From assembly GCA_018350325.1 (NCBI GenBank), contig JAEVLN010000001.1, positions 609,501-673,500 on the forward strand: DNA of 64,000 bases. Reading direction: 5' to 3'. The notes below the pieces were generated by a model that did no database searches, had not been told where the DNA came from, and worked only from the letters and a program-made list of their open reading frames with translations. Below are positions 50,356 through 61,812 of the stretch, in pieces (the first letter of the stretch is position 1; each line of letters starts with the position of its first letter). Position numbers and translations under genes: made by a program. This DNA comes from Globodera rostochiensis. Its lineage: Eukaryota; Nematoda; Chromadorea; Rhabditida; Heteroderidae.

Positions 50356-53300
50356 ATGGAGTCCGATGCGTTCGATTCGATGCCCACGCCTCTGAACTTC
50401 TCTGTCACTTTTATGGTCCGTTCAGCGGAAGCGCTGGAGGCATTGGAAGCAGAAGACGGCAATGTGATGAACCGCCCGTTGGTGAAAGGCTTCTTTCTGC
50501 TCGCTTACATATTGGTCTTTGTCTCCTGCGTCGTCGGTGGGTCAATGGGACGTCCTTTTGGTTTTGTTAGCCCCCGCACCGGTCATTAGGCAATTCTGTC
50601 GTGCTGATTTGCATTAGCATTAACCGTTCAATGCGCACCGTCACAAATTTTTTTCTGGCCAATTTGGCAATTGCCGACCTTCTCGGTGAGTTCGGCCAAA
50701 GTCAATGCTTCTCATCGCCTTTGTCCGTTCAGTGGGAATATTTTGCGTCTGTCAAAATGCGGCCCATTTTGTGGTGTTTGCCCACGGGACTTGGCCATTC
50801 GGAAGGGCCCTCTGCCATGCTTATGTGTACATTTTGCATATGTTCGTCCATTTGGCTTTTCCTTTTGTCCTTTTCCATCCATCGCCCTTTTAGGATTCCA
50901 AACTCGTCCGCCGGAATTCTGGTAACAACACCCAAACCCCGGCAGGCTTTGTTCCAACTGTCTGTTCCTCCCCCCAGGTGCTTCTCTCCGTGGAGCGATT
51001 CATTGCGGTTTTACGTCCGATGCTTGTCCATCAGCTGCTAACGAAGTCGGGGCTTTTCTATTATGCCTTTGATTGGCAAAAGCTTTGATCCTTGGCAAAA
51101 AGCTTTTGATCCTTGGCAAAAAGCTTTGATCCTTGGCAAAAAGCTTTGATCCTTGGCAAAAAGCTTTTGATCCTTGGCAAAAAGCTTTGATCCTTGGCAA
51201 AAAGCTTTGATCCTTGGCAAAAAGCTTTGATCCTTGGCAAAAAGCTTTGATCCTTGGCAAAAAGCTTTGATCCTTGGCAAAAAAGCTTAATTTCTATAAT
51301 TTGCCCGAAGGACCGTATTGTGCCTGTGCACTGCCCTCGTCTGGTCCCTTTCTGCCACGATGAACATTCCCTATCTGATCGCTGTCCAATACATTGAAAT
51401 GCATAATGCACACCATCCCAACCAAAATTACGGGGTTTGTTTCTCCGGCAATCGCTAGCTGATCTTTGATCTTTTGAGCAGATTTGCACCCGCCGCTTTC
51501 TTCTTTGGTGGGTTTCGGCAATGATTATTTAATTTCAAATTTGTTTCAGTGATAAAATACCATTTATGTCCACTTTATGACCCCCCCCCCACCCCAAAGG
51601 TCGGACATTAACATTCTGCAGTTGGTGTCCACCGTAAACTTGATGGTCTGGTACGTTCTTCCGCTGACTCTGCTCTTCACAATTTACGCCAGCATTGGGT
51701 AAAATTGCAATTTCATGGAAGAAGCATTGCATTTGATTTGGAGATTATGAATATTTAATTAACGTCCATTTTGTGTTCGCTTAGAGTGAGTGTCCCCGTT
51801 AAGGCTTGTGCTAATTCGGACGACGGACGACGATTCAGTGGCACGCACTTCCCAATTGGCCAGGGCATCGGCCAACACAAATGCCAGTTTTGGCTTCGGC
51901 CAAAAAAGTTAGATAATGCCGAATTAATAAAAGACTGAGTTGGCATTTCCAGAAAATTCCCTGCTGAACGGCTCCGACTTGGGCCGGCGCCACTCCTCGC
52001 GGGACAGTCCCCCACAAAAATTGTCGTTAGTCTCCGCTCGGAAAGCGTCCCAGCTGAGCCAGCAGAAGTTGTCGCAGCTGAACAGCTTGGGCACGGACTC
52101 GGGAGGCGGGCACGTGCGGAGGCTGCCAAAGATCGAGGTCTGCCGAAGGGCAACGGACCCGTCGTTATTTGACGAGGAGACTTCGTCTCTGGCGTTACGT
52201 TCAACTGAAACATTCAAAAAGATTACTCACATTTTGTTACTAACCGAACAAAGGCCAAAATGCCCGACCGTTTTCAGTTAGTGGACAGTCGAAGACGCGT
52301 CATTCGACTCTGTGCCGTCATCGTTTTCGCTTTCGCCGTTCTTTCCCTTCCCCGATACGTATGGACAATGGCCTCAAAACGTATCCAATCGCTAATTACC
52401 CAGATTTACTTCACTTGGTCCGTTTGGCGAGAAGTTAACGGTGAGTTCTCTTTCTCGATCACTTTGCTTATTTAATTATGATCACTTTTGTTAGCCCCCC
52501 GCTGTCTGAACTGTCTCTCGGCTCTGGTCCAGCCGACCACCTTCCTTTTGATGTTCTTCGCCAGTGGCATTAATCCAATTCTTTACGCGTTTCTTTCCCA
52601 ACGCTTCCGCTCCGCCATTTGGGACACTTTCAGCTTTAAAAAGCGCAAAGAGCAGGTCAGAGGGGGGGGGGTCCAAAAAGCTAATTGAAAAGCCTTAAAC
52701 GCTTGTTAATTGCATTTAAAAGCCTTAAACGCTTGTTAATTGCATTTAAAAGCCTTAAACGCTTGTTAATTGCATTTAAAAGCCTTAAACTGCTTGTTAA
52801 TTGCATTTAAAAGCCTTAAACTGCTTGTTAATTGCATTTAAAAGCCTTAAACTGCTTGTTAATTGCATTTAAAAACCTTAAACTGCTTGTTAATTGCATT
52901 TAAAAGCCTTAAACTGCTTGTTAATTGCATTTAAAAGCCTTAAACTGCTTGTTAATTGCATTTAAAAGCCTTAAACTGCTTGTTAATTGCATTTAAACAC
53001 ATATAAATTCGCTGAAGAAGTCTCCGGGCTTGAGCAACTTTTAAGCCATAAAATTGCAGCGGAAGACCGAAATGATAATGCTGTTGCGGAACCACCGTTT
53101 GTCTGAGCAAATCGACAGAGATGCCCTGGGGGCACCGCTCTCGGCGTCCATCGGCGGTGCCGGGATTAGTGTGGGGCGGACGATGAGTTCAAACTCTTAC
53201 GGAAACGTGGGCCGCAACACGTACAGGGAGACGAACAAGCAGAAGAGGCGAAGTATCAGTCAGAAGCAGAGGCAAACAATGGCGGCGATGGCTGGGAGGA

Positions 53301-53368
53301 CAGCAGACGGAGGAGGAGGCGGATTTGGCAGAGAGGAATCCATTCTAGAGACGATGGTGGCCGACTGA
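50356..53368 (+). CDS. Class-A (rhodopsin-like) neuropeptide-type GPCR
   Basis: The protein begins MESDAFDSMPTPLNFSVTFM with an Asn-glycosylation site. TM1 is FFLLAYILVFVSCVVGNSVV with GN-V. TM2 is NFFLANLAIADLLVGIFCV with LAxAD. WPFGRALCH precedes TM3. TM3 ends in SVERFIAVLRP, where ERF replaces the usual DRY. TM4 is CTALVWSLSATMNIPYLIAV. TM5 is NLMVWYVLPLTLLFTIYASI. The third loop is long and serine-rich (NGSDLGRRHSSRDSPP). TM6 (AVIVFAFAVLSLPRYVW) and TM7 (MFFASGINPILYAFLSQRFR, with NPxxY) follow. A last exon (RKTEMIMLLRNHR to LETMVAD) ends at 53368. The wording suits peptide receptors; the ligand is unknown. Two introns carry minisatellites (51077-51287 and 52688-52996). Confidence 0.83.
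51077..51287 (+). repeat. Intronic minisatellite, about 10 copies of a 20-bp unit
   Basis: The unit AAAAAGCTTTGATCCTTGGC repeats about ten times, with an extra T in two copies. It fills the intron between the TM3 and TM4 exons of the GPCR gene. The frames it opens on the minus strand (KLFAKDQSFLPRI) are artefacts. Confidence 0.97.
52688..52996 (+). repeat. Intronic minisatellite, 10 copies of a 30/31-bp unit
   Basis: The unit begins AAAAGCCTTAAAC and ends TTGTTAATTGCATTT. The first three copies read AAACGCTT; the remaining seven read AAACTGCTT with one extra T, so the array expanded in two blocks. It lies in the last intron of the GPCR gene. Confidence 0.97.
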
Positions 53369-53677
53369 ACTGACTGACAATGTGTTGAATGGGAGAGACG
53401 GCAAAACGATGGACGACGAACATGGGATGATGAGGGGGGAGTGATTGGGAGAGATGGCAGAATGATGGACGGACGAACATGGGACGATGAGGGGGGAGTG
53501 ATTGGAAGAGAACGAACGATTATTAAGAAGGACGGAGATCAGCAGCAGGAGGAGGAGGACGGATGATCTGATGTTGATCAATGATCATATGAAAGATGGA
53601 ACTGTTATGGGTACTCGATAATTCTACACATACACACATAAATAATTTACACTAAATAATGCAATTTGTCGCTTTTT
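53369..53677. repeat. 3' flank with two imperfect 60-bp copies
   Basis: GGGAGAGA, GATGGACG and ACATGGGA, and GATGAGGGGGGAGTGATTGG occur twice in order at about 53389-53512. This lies between the GPCR stop and the end of the Q-rich gene. Confidence 0.6.
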
Positions 53678-55075
53678 CTACTTCCTGCCAATGGATGTCG
53701 TCTGCGGCTGATATTGCGCGGGTTGGGCCAACGTAAGCAAAGTGCCGCTGGAGAATGGGTACTGTACCTGATCAGAGGGTTCAAACAGTATCTTCCCGTC
53801 GAGACCGACCTCGGAGGGGGTCGTCGTCGTCTGTTGGCTGAGCCCGGACGGGGGAGGAAGCGTCCTGGCCGGGAAGTTCCGTGAAGGAGTCTTCCCCTGC
53901 CTCTGCAGCTGTTGGGACTTCTTGGCAGGGAGTTCGGGTGACGGCACTCTCCCCGGAGGGGTGGACGAAAGTCCCTTCGGCACTTTCTTCCCATCCGCCC
54001 TCTGCTCGTTGTGCCGTCCGCGGCTTTGCTGCTCTATCGGCTGCTTAACTGCACGTTGCCGTTGGCCAAACTGGCGGCGACCGTGGGATGCCGTGTCGCC
54101 GCCGACAGTTTGGGGGAATTGTTGTCCATTCTGTCCAAGTTGTTGTTGGGGTTGCTGGTGCGTTTGGTTCGGTTGTTGCAGCTGATAATGCATTTGGTTG
54201 TTCTGTTGCTGAAGATTTTGTAGTTGATTCTGTTGCTGTGGATGGTTTTGCTGTTCAGGATACTGTAGCTGGTTTTGCTGAGGATACTGTGGATGGTTTT
54301 GCTGCTGAAGATACTGTTGTTGGTTTTGCTGCTGAAGATACTGTTGTTGGTTTTGCAGTTGATTCTGTTGCTGTGGATGGTTTTGCTGTTGAGGATACTG
54401 TAGCTGGTTTTGCTGAGGATACTGTTGTTGGTTTTGCTGAGGATACTGTTGTTGGTTTTGCTGAGGATACTGTTGTTGGTTTTGCTGAGGATACTGTTGT
54501 TGGTTTTGCTGAGGATACTGTTGTTGGTTTTGCTGAGAATACTGTTGTTGGTTTTGCTGAGAATACTGTTGTTGGTTTTGTTGATAAGGATACTGTTGGA
54601 CAGAATGTAAATTCTGTACAGAATCAATTTGTTGTTTCAGTGGTTGTTGGAAGACCACTTTCTGTTCCCCTGCACCAGAGTGCCGGTTTCGATGCCAATT
54701 TTCGCTTTGCTGTTGCTGCTGATTCCATCCGTTGACACTTTGATAATTATGCAAATTTTGCCCGTTGACATTCGAATGTTGCTGGTGGAAAAATTGTTGC
54801 CCATTTTGATCAAATTTGGGAATTTGTTGTTGTTGTTGAAGCTGCTGTTGGTGGGAATGTTGGAATTGTGAATTTTGGACAGATTGTTGAGGGTCGGATG
54901 GCCAAATTGGCGCTGGGGATGGCCACGATGTTCCGGCGACATGGAGATGTATTTGCTGATGTTGTTGCTCCACTTCCGACTTTTCCACCATTGAATCCAC
55001 AACAGGCAACTGTTGATGATCATCTTCTGCATTCTTTTCCTCAATTTGTCCAGGTTCGGTCGTCGTCGTCGTCAA
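53678..55075 (-). CDS. Glutamine-rich repeat protein (prion-like composition)
   Basis: The open frame of about 465 codons is rich in Gln, Asn, Pro and Ser. Its middle (about 54215-54600) carries tandem octapeptides of the type QQYPQQNQ and QQYLQQQNHP. The start is uncertain: the reading is open further upstream (ELLQKRRPPTSTTTTL) without a Met, so a first exon upstream is likely. The C-terminus reads SSGTLLTLAQPAQYQPQTTS then IGRK-stop at 53678. Composition resembles nematode pqn-type low-complexity proteins, but no conserved domain was seen and function is unknown. Near-perfect nucleotide repeats show recent expansion of the coding array. Confidence 0.6.
   Translation of the reverse strand: MTTTTTEPGQIEEKNAEDDHQQLPVVDSMVEKSEVEQQHQQIHLHVAGTSWPSPAPIWPSDPQQSVQNSQFQHSHQQQLQQQQQIPKFDQNGQQFFHQQHSNVNGQNLHNYQSVNGWNQQQQQSENWHRNRHSGAGEQKVVFQQPLKQQIDSVQNLHSVQQYPYQQNQQQYSQQNQQQYSQQNQQQYPQQNQQQYPQQNQQQYPQQNQQQYPQQNQQQYPQQNQLQYPQQQNHPQQQNQLQNQQQYLQQQNQQQYLQQQNHPQYPQQNQLQYPEQQNHPQQQNQLQNLQQQNNQMHYQLQQPNQTHQQPQQQLGQNGQQFPQTVGGDTASHGRRQFGQRQRAVKQPIEQQSRGRHNEQRADGKKVPKGLSSTPPGRVPSPELPAKKSQQLQRQGKTPSRNFPARTLPPPSGLSQQTTTTPSEVGLDGKILFEPSDQVQYPFSSGTLLTLAQPAQYQPQTTSIGRK
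54215..54600 (-). repeat. 24-bp coding tandem repeat in the Q-rich gene
   Basis: On the plus strand the unit TTTTGCTGAGGATACTGTTG and variants repeat about 14 times. Eight residues are encoded per copy on the minus strand. Seven adjacent copies near 54409-54575 are nearly identical. Confidence 0.9.
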
Positions 55076-55653
55076 CTCGTCCTTTGCCAGCGTCGTCGTC
55101 GTTGAAGTAGGTGGCCGTCTCTTCTGAAGCAGCTCGAATTGAACCGATCAACCCATGCCCTGATCAGTATTTGGTCCCCTTTCTATAAGCTGTCCCCCCC
55201 CTCCTTCCCCCACCTTCCCACCTTTCCCCCTTCCCCCCCCCACCTTCCCCCCCTCACCCCCCCCAAAAAAAGAATTCAGAGCACAGTCACTGTGCCACGA
55301 AAGCAGACAAACGGCTTACATTAAAAGATGAATTTATTGCAAATATTTAAAGTTTAAAGCCTCATATCTCTTCCCCGGAGGGTATTTGGCAAAAAATGAC
55401 AACAGTTTATTTAAGAACCCAGGGGTGCTCTATCCACCCACCAAGTTTTGTTCGGATCCGCCACGGACACCCGAAGACCTTCCTTTGTGAGTGCTTTTCC
55501 CCGTTTCATTTCCCTCTTTTCCAGCGTTTTTCGTCCTTATCGGCGTCACCACCTCCGGCCCCTCGGGGGCCGTCCACTCGACGCTCTTAAAGCCGCCCTC
55601 CCCAATTTTCTCCTCCACTCTTTCGGACCGTACTCCCAGCGCATGTAACGGAA
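55076..55653. other. Spacer, possibly the 5' exon of the Q-rich gene
   Basis: It holds a C-rich patch at 55192-55265 and AT-rich DNA. A minus-strand frame at 55430-55657 (MIPLHALGVRSERVEEKIGE) is open, but I could not tie it to a gene. Confidence 0.35.
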
Positions 55654-58600
55654 TCATTTCTTCACTCCTCCGACCGTCAGCCTCTCCGCCATCAATCCGA
55701 TTGCTTCGTCGTTTTTCGGCCCCTTTATTTGAGTGATGAAACGGAGTAAGCTGAAATTGGTCAAAATGCTAATGTACATCCCCAGGGTGCTAATGTATAT
55801 CCCCAGGGTGCTAATGTATATCCCCAGGGTGCTAATGTATATCCCCAGGGTGCTAATGTATATCCCCAGGGTGCTAATGTATATCCCCAGGAAATGAATG
55901 CCCCCCCCCGGGGGCTGAGTTGAATCCGGTGGACAGTTGGCGAACCGGCCGGCGAACCCCGAGTAAACAAACCCCGTCCGGGGCGCGTTGGGGCCTTTCC
56001 AGGGAAAGGATGACGGGAGGGTTTTTGAAGTCGACAATTTTACGCAAAATGGAGTCCCGGTGTCCGTCCACCAGCTCTAAGCCGTCCTCTCCGCTGCTCT
56101 GCCCGCCCCCTCTCCCCTCCCCTTGCCCCTCCCCCGCCGGCGTTCTTTCCGACCCCTTCCGAAATGCCTCCAAATTCCGGTTGGATGCCTTCTCTCTCTT
56201 CGGATTTGGCAGTCGAACCCGCTTTGAGCCTGTCCCAAAATGAGAAATAAAGTTGCATAAAGTGTTCGGGTCCGGTGCCAATGGGAGGAAGAAGCCTTTG
56301 AAATGTTAGCATTGCCCCGAAAATATGAAACCATTTTATTGAACTTTAATCCGAAAGTATTGGACCCCGGCTTTTCTTCACAGAATCGCTCATTTGAATT
56401 TGAGGACAGCAAACGATGGTAAAATTCTTATAAACTCCGATGAATGCTTTTTCCTTCAATTGAAAGGGCAAAATTGCCAAAATCTTCCGACCTCTGGCAT
56501 TTAATTTGCTGCCCGATTTGACTGCTTCATCTTTTTGTGCCCCGTCTCCGGGCGCTGTTTTGTCTTCCGATGGCGTTGCCGTCGCTGGGCCGGTGTTTTC
56601 TCTTGGCTCCCCCGGCTCCGAATTTCCAATCAGCTGACAAAATATGTAAATAAATACTTACAAAAAACCCCAATTTCCCCAAATTCGACCTGATTTTGCA
56701 ACTCCTCCAAGTCCAACTCGCTCAAATTGCCAGTTTTCAATTGACTGATCAGCTTTTGAAGTTCAGGGACCATGTGGGTCATCTCGCCGCCATCACCGGT
56801 GCCACCAAATTCCTTCTCACTCGCCTCTTTGCTGGTGCTCAATTCAATGTGCGTCATGTTTAGTCGCTGGAGACGCTGCGCGGAAGGTTCAGCTGGGATC
56901 TGAATGACTGATTAAGGATAATGCTGAAGTATAAGGAGTTGATCTGTGATTAAATAGTGATCGGAAGGGGTCTGAATGGTTAAAGATTGAAAGATTGTGA
57001 TCGAAAACAATTCGAACTCACTAGTGGTTCCAATCGGCTCTCCTCCGTCCCGCCTTCTTCTCCTCCTCCTCTGGCTTCATCTTCCGCTCCGTTGTTGTCC
57101 GTGCTGAACCCCGTCTCAATCTTTTCGGTCATCTTAGTCTTCTTCTTCTGCTGGTTCGTCTCCATCTCTCCCCGACTCTTCGCCACGTCTTTCTCCTCAT
57201 CGTAATCTGGCAACTGGACTGTAATTTTCGGCGATGAGATGGCAGAAGGATTGCCAATTCCCGCTGTTGAAATGTCAGAGGGTTTCGCAGTTTTTGTCAT
57301 GGGACGACTCTTTGTTGGCACAACTTCGCCCGGCAAAAATTGTCCAAGGGATGCCTCGGGGGAGGCAATGCTTTTGCCGAAGTGTTCGATGGGCTCTGTC
57401 GATGGGGGCGAGAGGGGCACTTCCTCCACAGAGCCTATTCCGATCAGTTTCTGGCAGAAATGTTTCTTCCGAGGCTTTTTACGCGCTTTTTTACCTTTCC
57501 CGATTTGATTTCTTCTGTTTCTTTGCCATTAAACTCTCCGGGCGGACTTTCGCCAGGCAAAAGCGAGCCCGGCACGGGCAACTTTGGCCTGCAATTTTCG
57601 GGGCTTTGTTGGCCTTTTTCTTTTCTTATACCTTTTCGCGCCCTCCGGCAAAAGAGTGGCCGAAGTGACGCCAAAGCCAGGCAAAAGTGGCAGCAGAGAC
57701 CCGCGGGAGCCAAAGATGTCGCCGCCGGGAGGGTCCACGCGGCCGACGGCTGCCTCCTTTCTCCTCGCTCCCAAACTCTTTGCCGTAATCCGTGCCAAAT
57801 TCGCCTCCTCCACTTTTACTGCCCGAACGGTCCTTAGGGCCGGCCGCTAATTCAAAATTTGGCGATTATTTGTGACGGTTAAAGTCAATTCAACCAACTC
57901 GCTGTTCCTCCAGCAGATCCGGCAACCGCCGCGCCCCCAAGGCCGCCGCCGCCGCCGCCCTGGACGAGTCTGTCCTGGAAGTCGCGATGCATTTTGGCCT
58001 GAACCGTTTGGTCAGCACTTTCCCTTTCATTGCCAACTGACCGCATTCTCCACAACGACGGGAAACCAAGCACTGAAACCTTTTAAATTCAAGTACTGCT
58101 TCAAATATGCCACCTTTCGGATGCCTGATTGGCGATTCCCACGCCGGTGCCCGTCAGTTGAAGTGCTGCTTGGGCCAATTGATACACTAAAAGCGACTTT
58201 TAGGGAAATATAAAAGCTCAAAAAATCTCACGTGGTCCAAAATTGCTCAGCGCCCCTGCGGCGCCAGAGCCTGCCGAAGCGCCCAACGACCCGAGGGAGC
58301 CGGCTGTGCCGAGTCCGGCCAAACCGGCAGGGGCTCCGTTGGCCACAAGTGAAGAAATTACGGAACTAAAAAAGGCGCGCTGACTTTGGGCGTTATTTGT
58401 CCAAAAGGCCCAGAGGGTGTCGGTAAGAATCAAAGGACTTTTATGGGAAAGGCCCAGAGGTGTCGGTAAGAATCAAAGGACTTTTATGGGAAAGGCCCAG
58501 AGGGTGTCGGTAAGAATCAAAGGACTTTTATGGGAAAGGCCCAGAGGTGTCGGTAAGAATCAAAGGACTTTTATGGGAAAGGCCCAGAGGTGTCGGTAAG

Positions 58601-59034
58601 AATCAAAGGACTTTTATGGGAAAGGCCCAGAGGGTGTCGGTAAGAATCAAAGGACTTTTAACCAAACGGCGGCCGGGCATAATCCAACGGGGCCGCCCGG
58701 AGGGAAGGGAACGGACCCCAAATGGAACTGACGCGATCTCTCCGAATTGGCCAGTGGCCTGGGAAATGAGCACAAAAAGAAGGCCAAAGTGAACGACGAG
58801 ACGTTTCAAATGGAAGCGAAGAGGCGGTGGAGGACGGACGCGAATTGGAGGAGGACATAGCACCCGCGAACGAGGCAAACGCCGGCTGATGAACGGCGGG
58901 GAGTTCAGCTGCTGACCAAATTGTGATGTTGCTGTGTGTGGCATGGCTAAATTGATTGTCGATAAAACGTGTAAAAGTTGAGTTTTGGTATTGATCAACA
59001 AAGTAAATGGAAATGAAGTCATCACAATAATCAA
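55654..59034 (-). CDS. Unidentified multi-exon gene coding a low-complexity, possibly secreted protein
   Basis: The frame near 58900 starts MPHTATSQFG and contains a hydrophobic stretch (LVVHFGLLFVLISQATGQ) that could be a signal anchor. Further minus-strand exons include a Gly/Ala-rich one (GLAGLGTAGSLGSLGASAGS), YQLAQAALQLTGTGVGIANQ, and PALRTVRAVKVEEANLARIT. Others include ITVQLPDYDEEKDVAKSRGE and ELQKLISQLKTGNLSELDLE. The last read KIVDFKNPPVILSLERPQRA and FITQIKGPKNDEAIGLMAER, with a stop at 55654. Joins are only partly in phase, and I may be merging two genes. No known domain was recognised. Minisatellites at 58408-58660 and 55767-55892 lie between exons. Confidence 0.4.
55767..55892 (+). 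repeat. Minisatellite, 6 copies of a 21-bp unit
   Basis: TGCTAATGTATATCCCCAGGG is repeated six times with one change (C for T) in the first copy. It lies between exons of the unidentified minus-strand gene. Confidence 0.97.
58408..58660 (+). repeat. Minisatellite, 6 copies of a 43/44-bp unit
   Basis: Units of CCCAGAGGGTGTCGGTAAGA followed by ATCAAAGGACTTTTATGGG alternate between GAGGGTG and GAGGTG forms. Each plus-strand copy contains a donor-like GTCGGTAAGA. The array is in an intron of the minus-strand gene. Confidence 0.97.
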
Positions 59035-60284
59035 CGAGGGCTGGCTGCTGGTCGGTCAGCAAAAAGCAAAAGCCAAAAGAAAGAAGATCCTTCTCCTCTC
59101 CCATCTTTCTTGATCATTGCTAAGAATTTGGGAAAGATGTTGCCTGGGGCATTCTTTGCGCAAGCCTCCAAAACTAGTCATCTTTGTCGACATTGTCCAC
59201 TAACATAAGGGAGGGGGGGGGGGGGGGGAAGAAGCAAACCCACCACCGCCTCAACCCTTCCAACAACATCAAATTCCTCTCCTCCATCCCCGGCGGGTGT
59301 CGTCCACCCGGGCGTGTCCACCCTCCCCCCCCCCATGAATCCATCGATCGATCGATTCGAAAGGATTTGTTTAGCTTTCATCCTCCTCAGCACGTTAATT
59401 TGCATCCGTTGATTGGGTGGGCAGCATAGTTTTTGGAAGGAATAATTGTAAGTTGGGAATGGGAACGACGAAAGTGAATGGCACTTGAAAGTTGAGGGGG
59501 GGGGGGCTTAATCCATTTGAATAAAAACGGCATAAATTGTCTCTTCTTTGAGTTAAAACAATTTATTGGGCGTTTTTAGCTTCTTGCGGGGGTTTTAATC
59601 AGGGCTCCGATCTCTAAATGTTCAAAATAGTGAAGCATACCAATCACTAACATTTTGAAAAAAAACTGAAATGCCTAAGGGCAGGTACGTATTTATGGGG
59701 GCGAGGTACGTACCGCCCCCAAGGGGGAAATTTGAGAAAAAAACTATCTTTTAAGTTTGAAATTCCTTAACAAAAACGGAAAACACCCCTAAAAATCTTT
59801 TTTTTGGTGCCCTCCCCAAGGCAAAATCCTAAATATTGTGCTTGCCTGAGGGCTGGCAATTTTTTAGCAAAACCCATTTTGGGGGTACACAAAATTTCCA
59901 CAAATCGCCCCGCCCTTTGTAAGCTCTCCGATTCTAAAAACCCTCAGAAATTATCAAATTCATTTTTTTTATCATCGGCGGCTTCTCAAAAAGCCCAAAA
60001 TATGATAAAGATCATTAGATCTAGAAACGCTGGTTAATTGTGAATGAAAACGCTCTCCTCGAGGATGGCTGGTCGTGGACTGAAAGGGAATTCGGGCGAA
60101 GAAGCAAACGATATGGGCCTTTATGTAAACGATCTGTGCTTGCCGAAGAGGAAGTTATATTCTTTCCAGCAACAATTTCTCAACATTCGGGATTGGAAAT
60201 TGCAGTTTCTCCCATGGGTTTTCGAAATTTTCCGATTTTCGAAAAAATACAATTTTTTTTGCGAGTTCTGCTTAGTATGGGGTT

Positions 60285-60368
60285 GGTGGTGCCGATAGGC
60301 GCCGCCGGGGAAATGTATTGATTTTGACTCAATTTGTTAAGCTAAAATTGGTCCAAAAATTACGAATT
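60285..60368 (+). repeat. Dispersed repeat family copy D
   Basis: It reads GGTGGTGCCGATAGGCGCC, then TTGACTCAATTTGTTAAG and AAATTGGTCCAAAAATTACG. It is the inverted partner of copy E, 940 bp away. Confidence 0.65.
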
Positions 60369-61306
60369 ATCCTGAAAATCAGAATTTGGATAAAAATGAG
60401 CAATTATTGTTGTATTTTGGACATTTTTTTAAGCGAAAATTCAAAAAAAGAATGGGAAAAATGCATGAAAATTAGGGCTCGGAACAAAATTTCTGCAGTG
60501 AGAAATCACAGTTTTTGCATCTAAAAATTATTGTACTACAGTACCCCCTACTACGGTGCCCACGTAAGGTAATGCATGTCGATGCCGCTCATCGGAGAAA
60601 AGCTTTTAGCTGCAAAAGTTGTTTTGTAGAGAATTTTGTTGGCTATCTGATCCTTTAAATGGTTTTTTGCAGAAACTTTTTCCAAGCCCCATTTTCTGTG
60701 TATTTTACTTCGTCCCGGTCTGTCTTTTTTCCTGCGAACTTAGCTCGTTGAGTTAAGCACGAAAAAACGCATTTTTAGCTTTACTTGAGTTTCTAGAGTA
60801 GACTTTATAATACCTATTTCGGGGTTTTTGTGCCTTTTCGGGTTTTTGTGCATATTTCGACATTTTTATACCTATTGCGGCTTTTCGAACATACCGCCCT
60901 TATCACATGGCTCTATCTATGATCATCTTATCTTATACCAGGTACTAGGATTCGTCCTTTAGTGGCAAGGACAGTCCTTGAATCTTAAAATTGAAATGTC
61001 CTTATTTTCAAGATTGTCCTTGAAAATGAGCATTTGGCTGGAAGTTCAATAAATTGCAACATATACATATGTTTGGCATTGTGTTAATTTTATTTGCAAA
61101 TTTGGATGAGTTTTAAACAAAAATTGCTTAAAGTTTCTCTAAAAAATTTTTAAGTAATGTTTATCCATTTTTCCTTTGTGTTTTCATTTTGAATGAAAAG
61201 CTTGTTCGGCTTTAAAAATTGGGATTTTTTTTTAATAAAAAAGCTCATTTTCCATTTTTTTAATGCGAAAAAGCTTCATATTTTCTGCAAATTTAGTTGC
61301 AAATCG

Positions 61307-61366
61307 TTTAACAAATTGAGTCAAATATTCAAAAATTTTTTCGCCTGCGCCTATCGGCACCGCCGA
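61307..61366 (-). repeat. Dispersed repeat family copy E
   Basis: The minus strand reads GGCGGTGCCGATAGGCGC, then TATTTGACTCAATTTGTTAA, matching copy D. Confidence 0.65.
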
Positions 61367-61812
61367 CCCCCCACCCCTCCCTATAAAAAGTATTCGAAAA
61401 AATCGCACGCAAAAAAAACTTAAATTTTGGGTAAATATGGATCATGATGGGTCCCAGGCTCAAAATCACTCTTTTGAAACTTTTAATTTGGGAACCCTGC
61501 TTTTTGTTATTTTCTTAACAAAAATTTAAAAATTATTAAAGCATCTCGGCGCCGTCGGACCAAACAACGAATCAAAGGCTAAATACGGCTCCGGTCTAGG
61601 GGAAAACACAAAATTTGACCCCAAAAATTGGGTTTGGAGTTCTTGGATTTCGCTAAATTTTTCTACTATGTCCTTGAAAATCAACATGTCTGTCCTTGGA
61701 AATTGCCTTTACCCGATTCTAACTATGTCTTATACTTATATTTTAGAAATCGACTCATTTTCTTACAACTTTTTACTTTTAATTGATTTCCGACTTGTAC
61801 ATAATTCTGTAA

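Larger units (their letters stand above)
59035..61812. other. Long intergenic region with repeats
   Basis: About 2.8 kb without a convincing gene. It has poly-G at 59211-59228, an ATCGATCGATCGATT word at 59343, poly-G near 59498 and repeat copies D and E. The 84-codon frame at 60044 (MKTLSSRMAGRGLKGNSGEE) has no family resemblance. Words around TGTCCTTGAAAAT recur at 60975-61030 and 61670-61700. Confidence 0.45.

Noticed and set aside
51000..51490. Frames rich in KLFAKDQSFLPRIKAFCQG
   Set aside because: They are translations of an intronic minisatellite.
51077..58660. Possible CRISPR arrays (regular direct repeats)
   Set aside because: Units abut without unique spacers, and the genome is eukaryotic; these are minisatellites.
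60044..60298. 84-codon frame near 60 kb
   Set aside because: No family resemblance; overlaps repeat copy D; composition is like the surrounding spacer.
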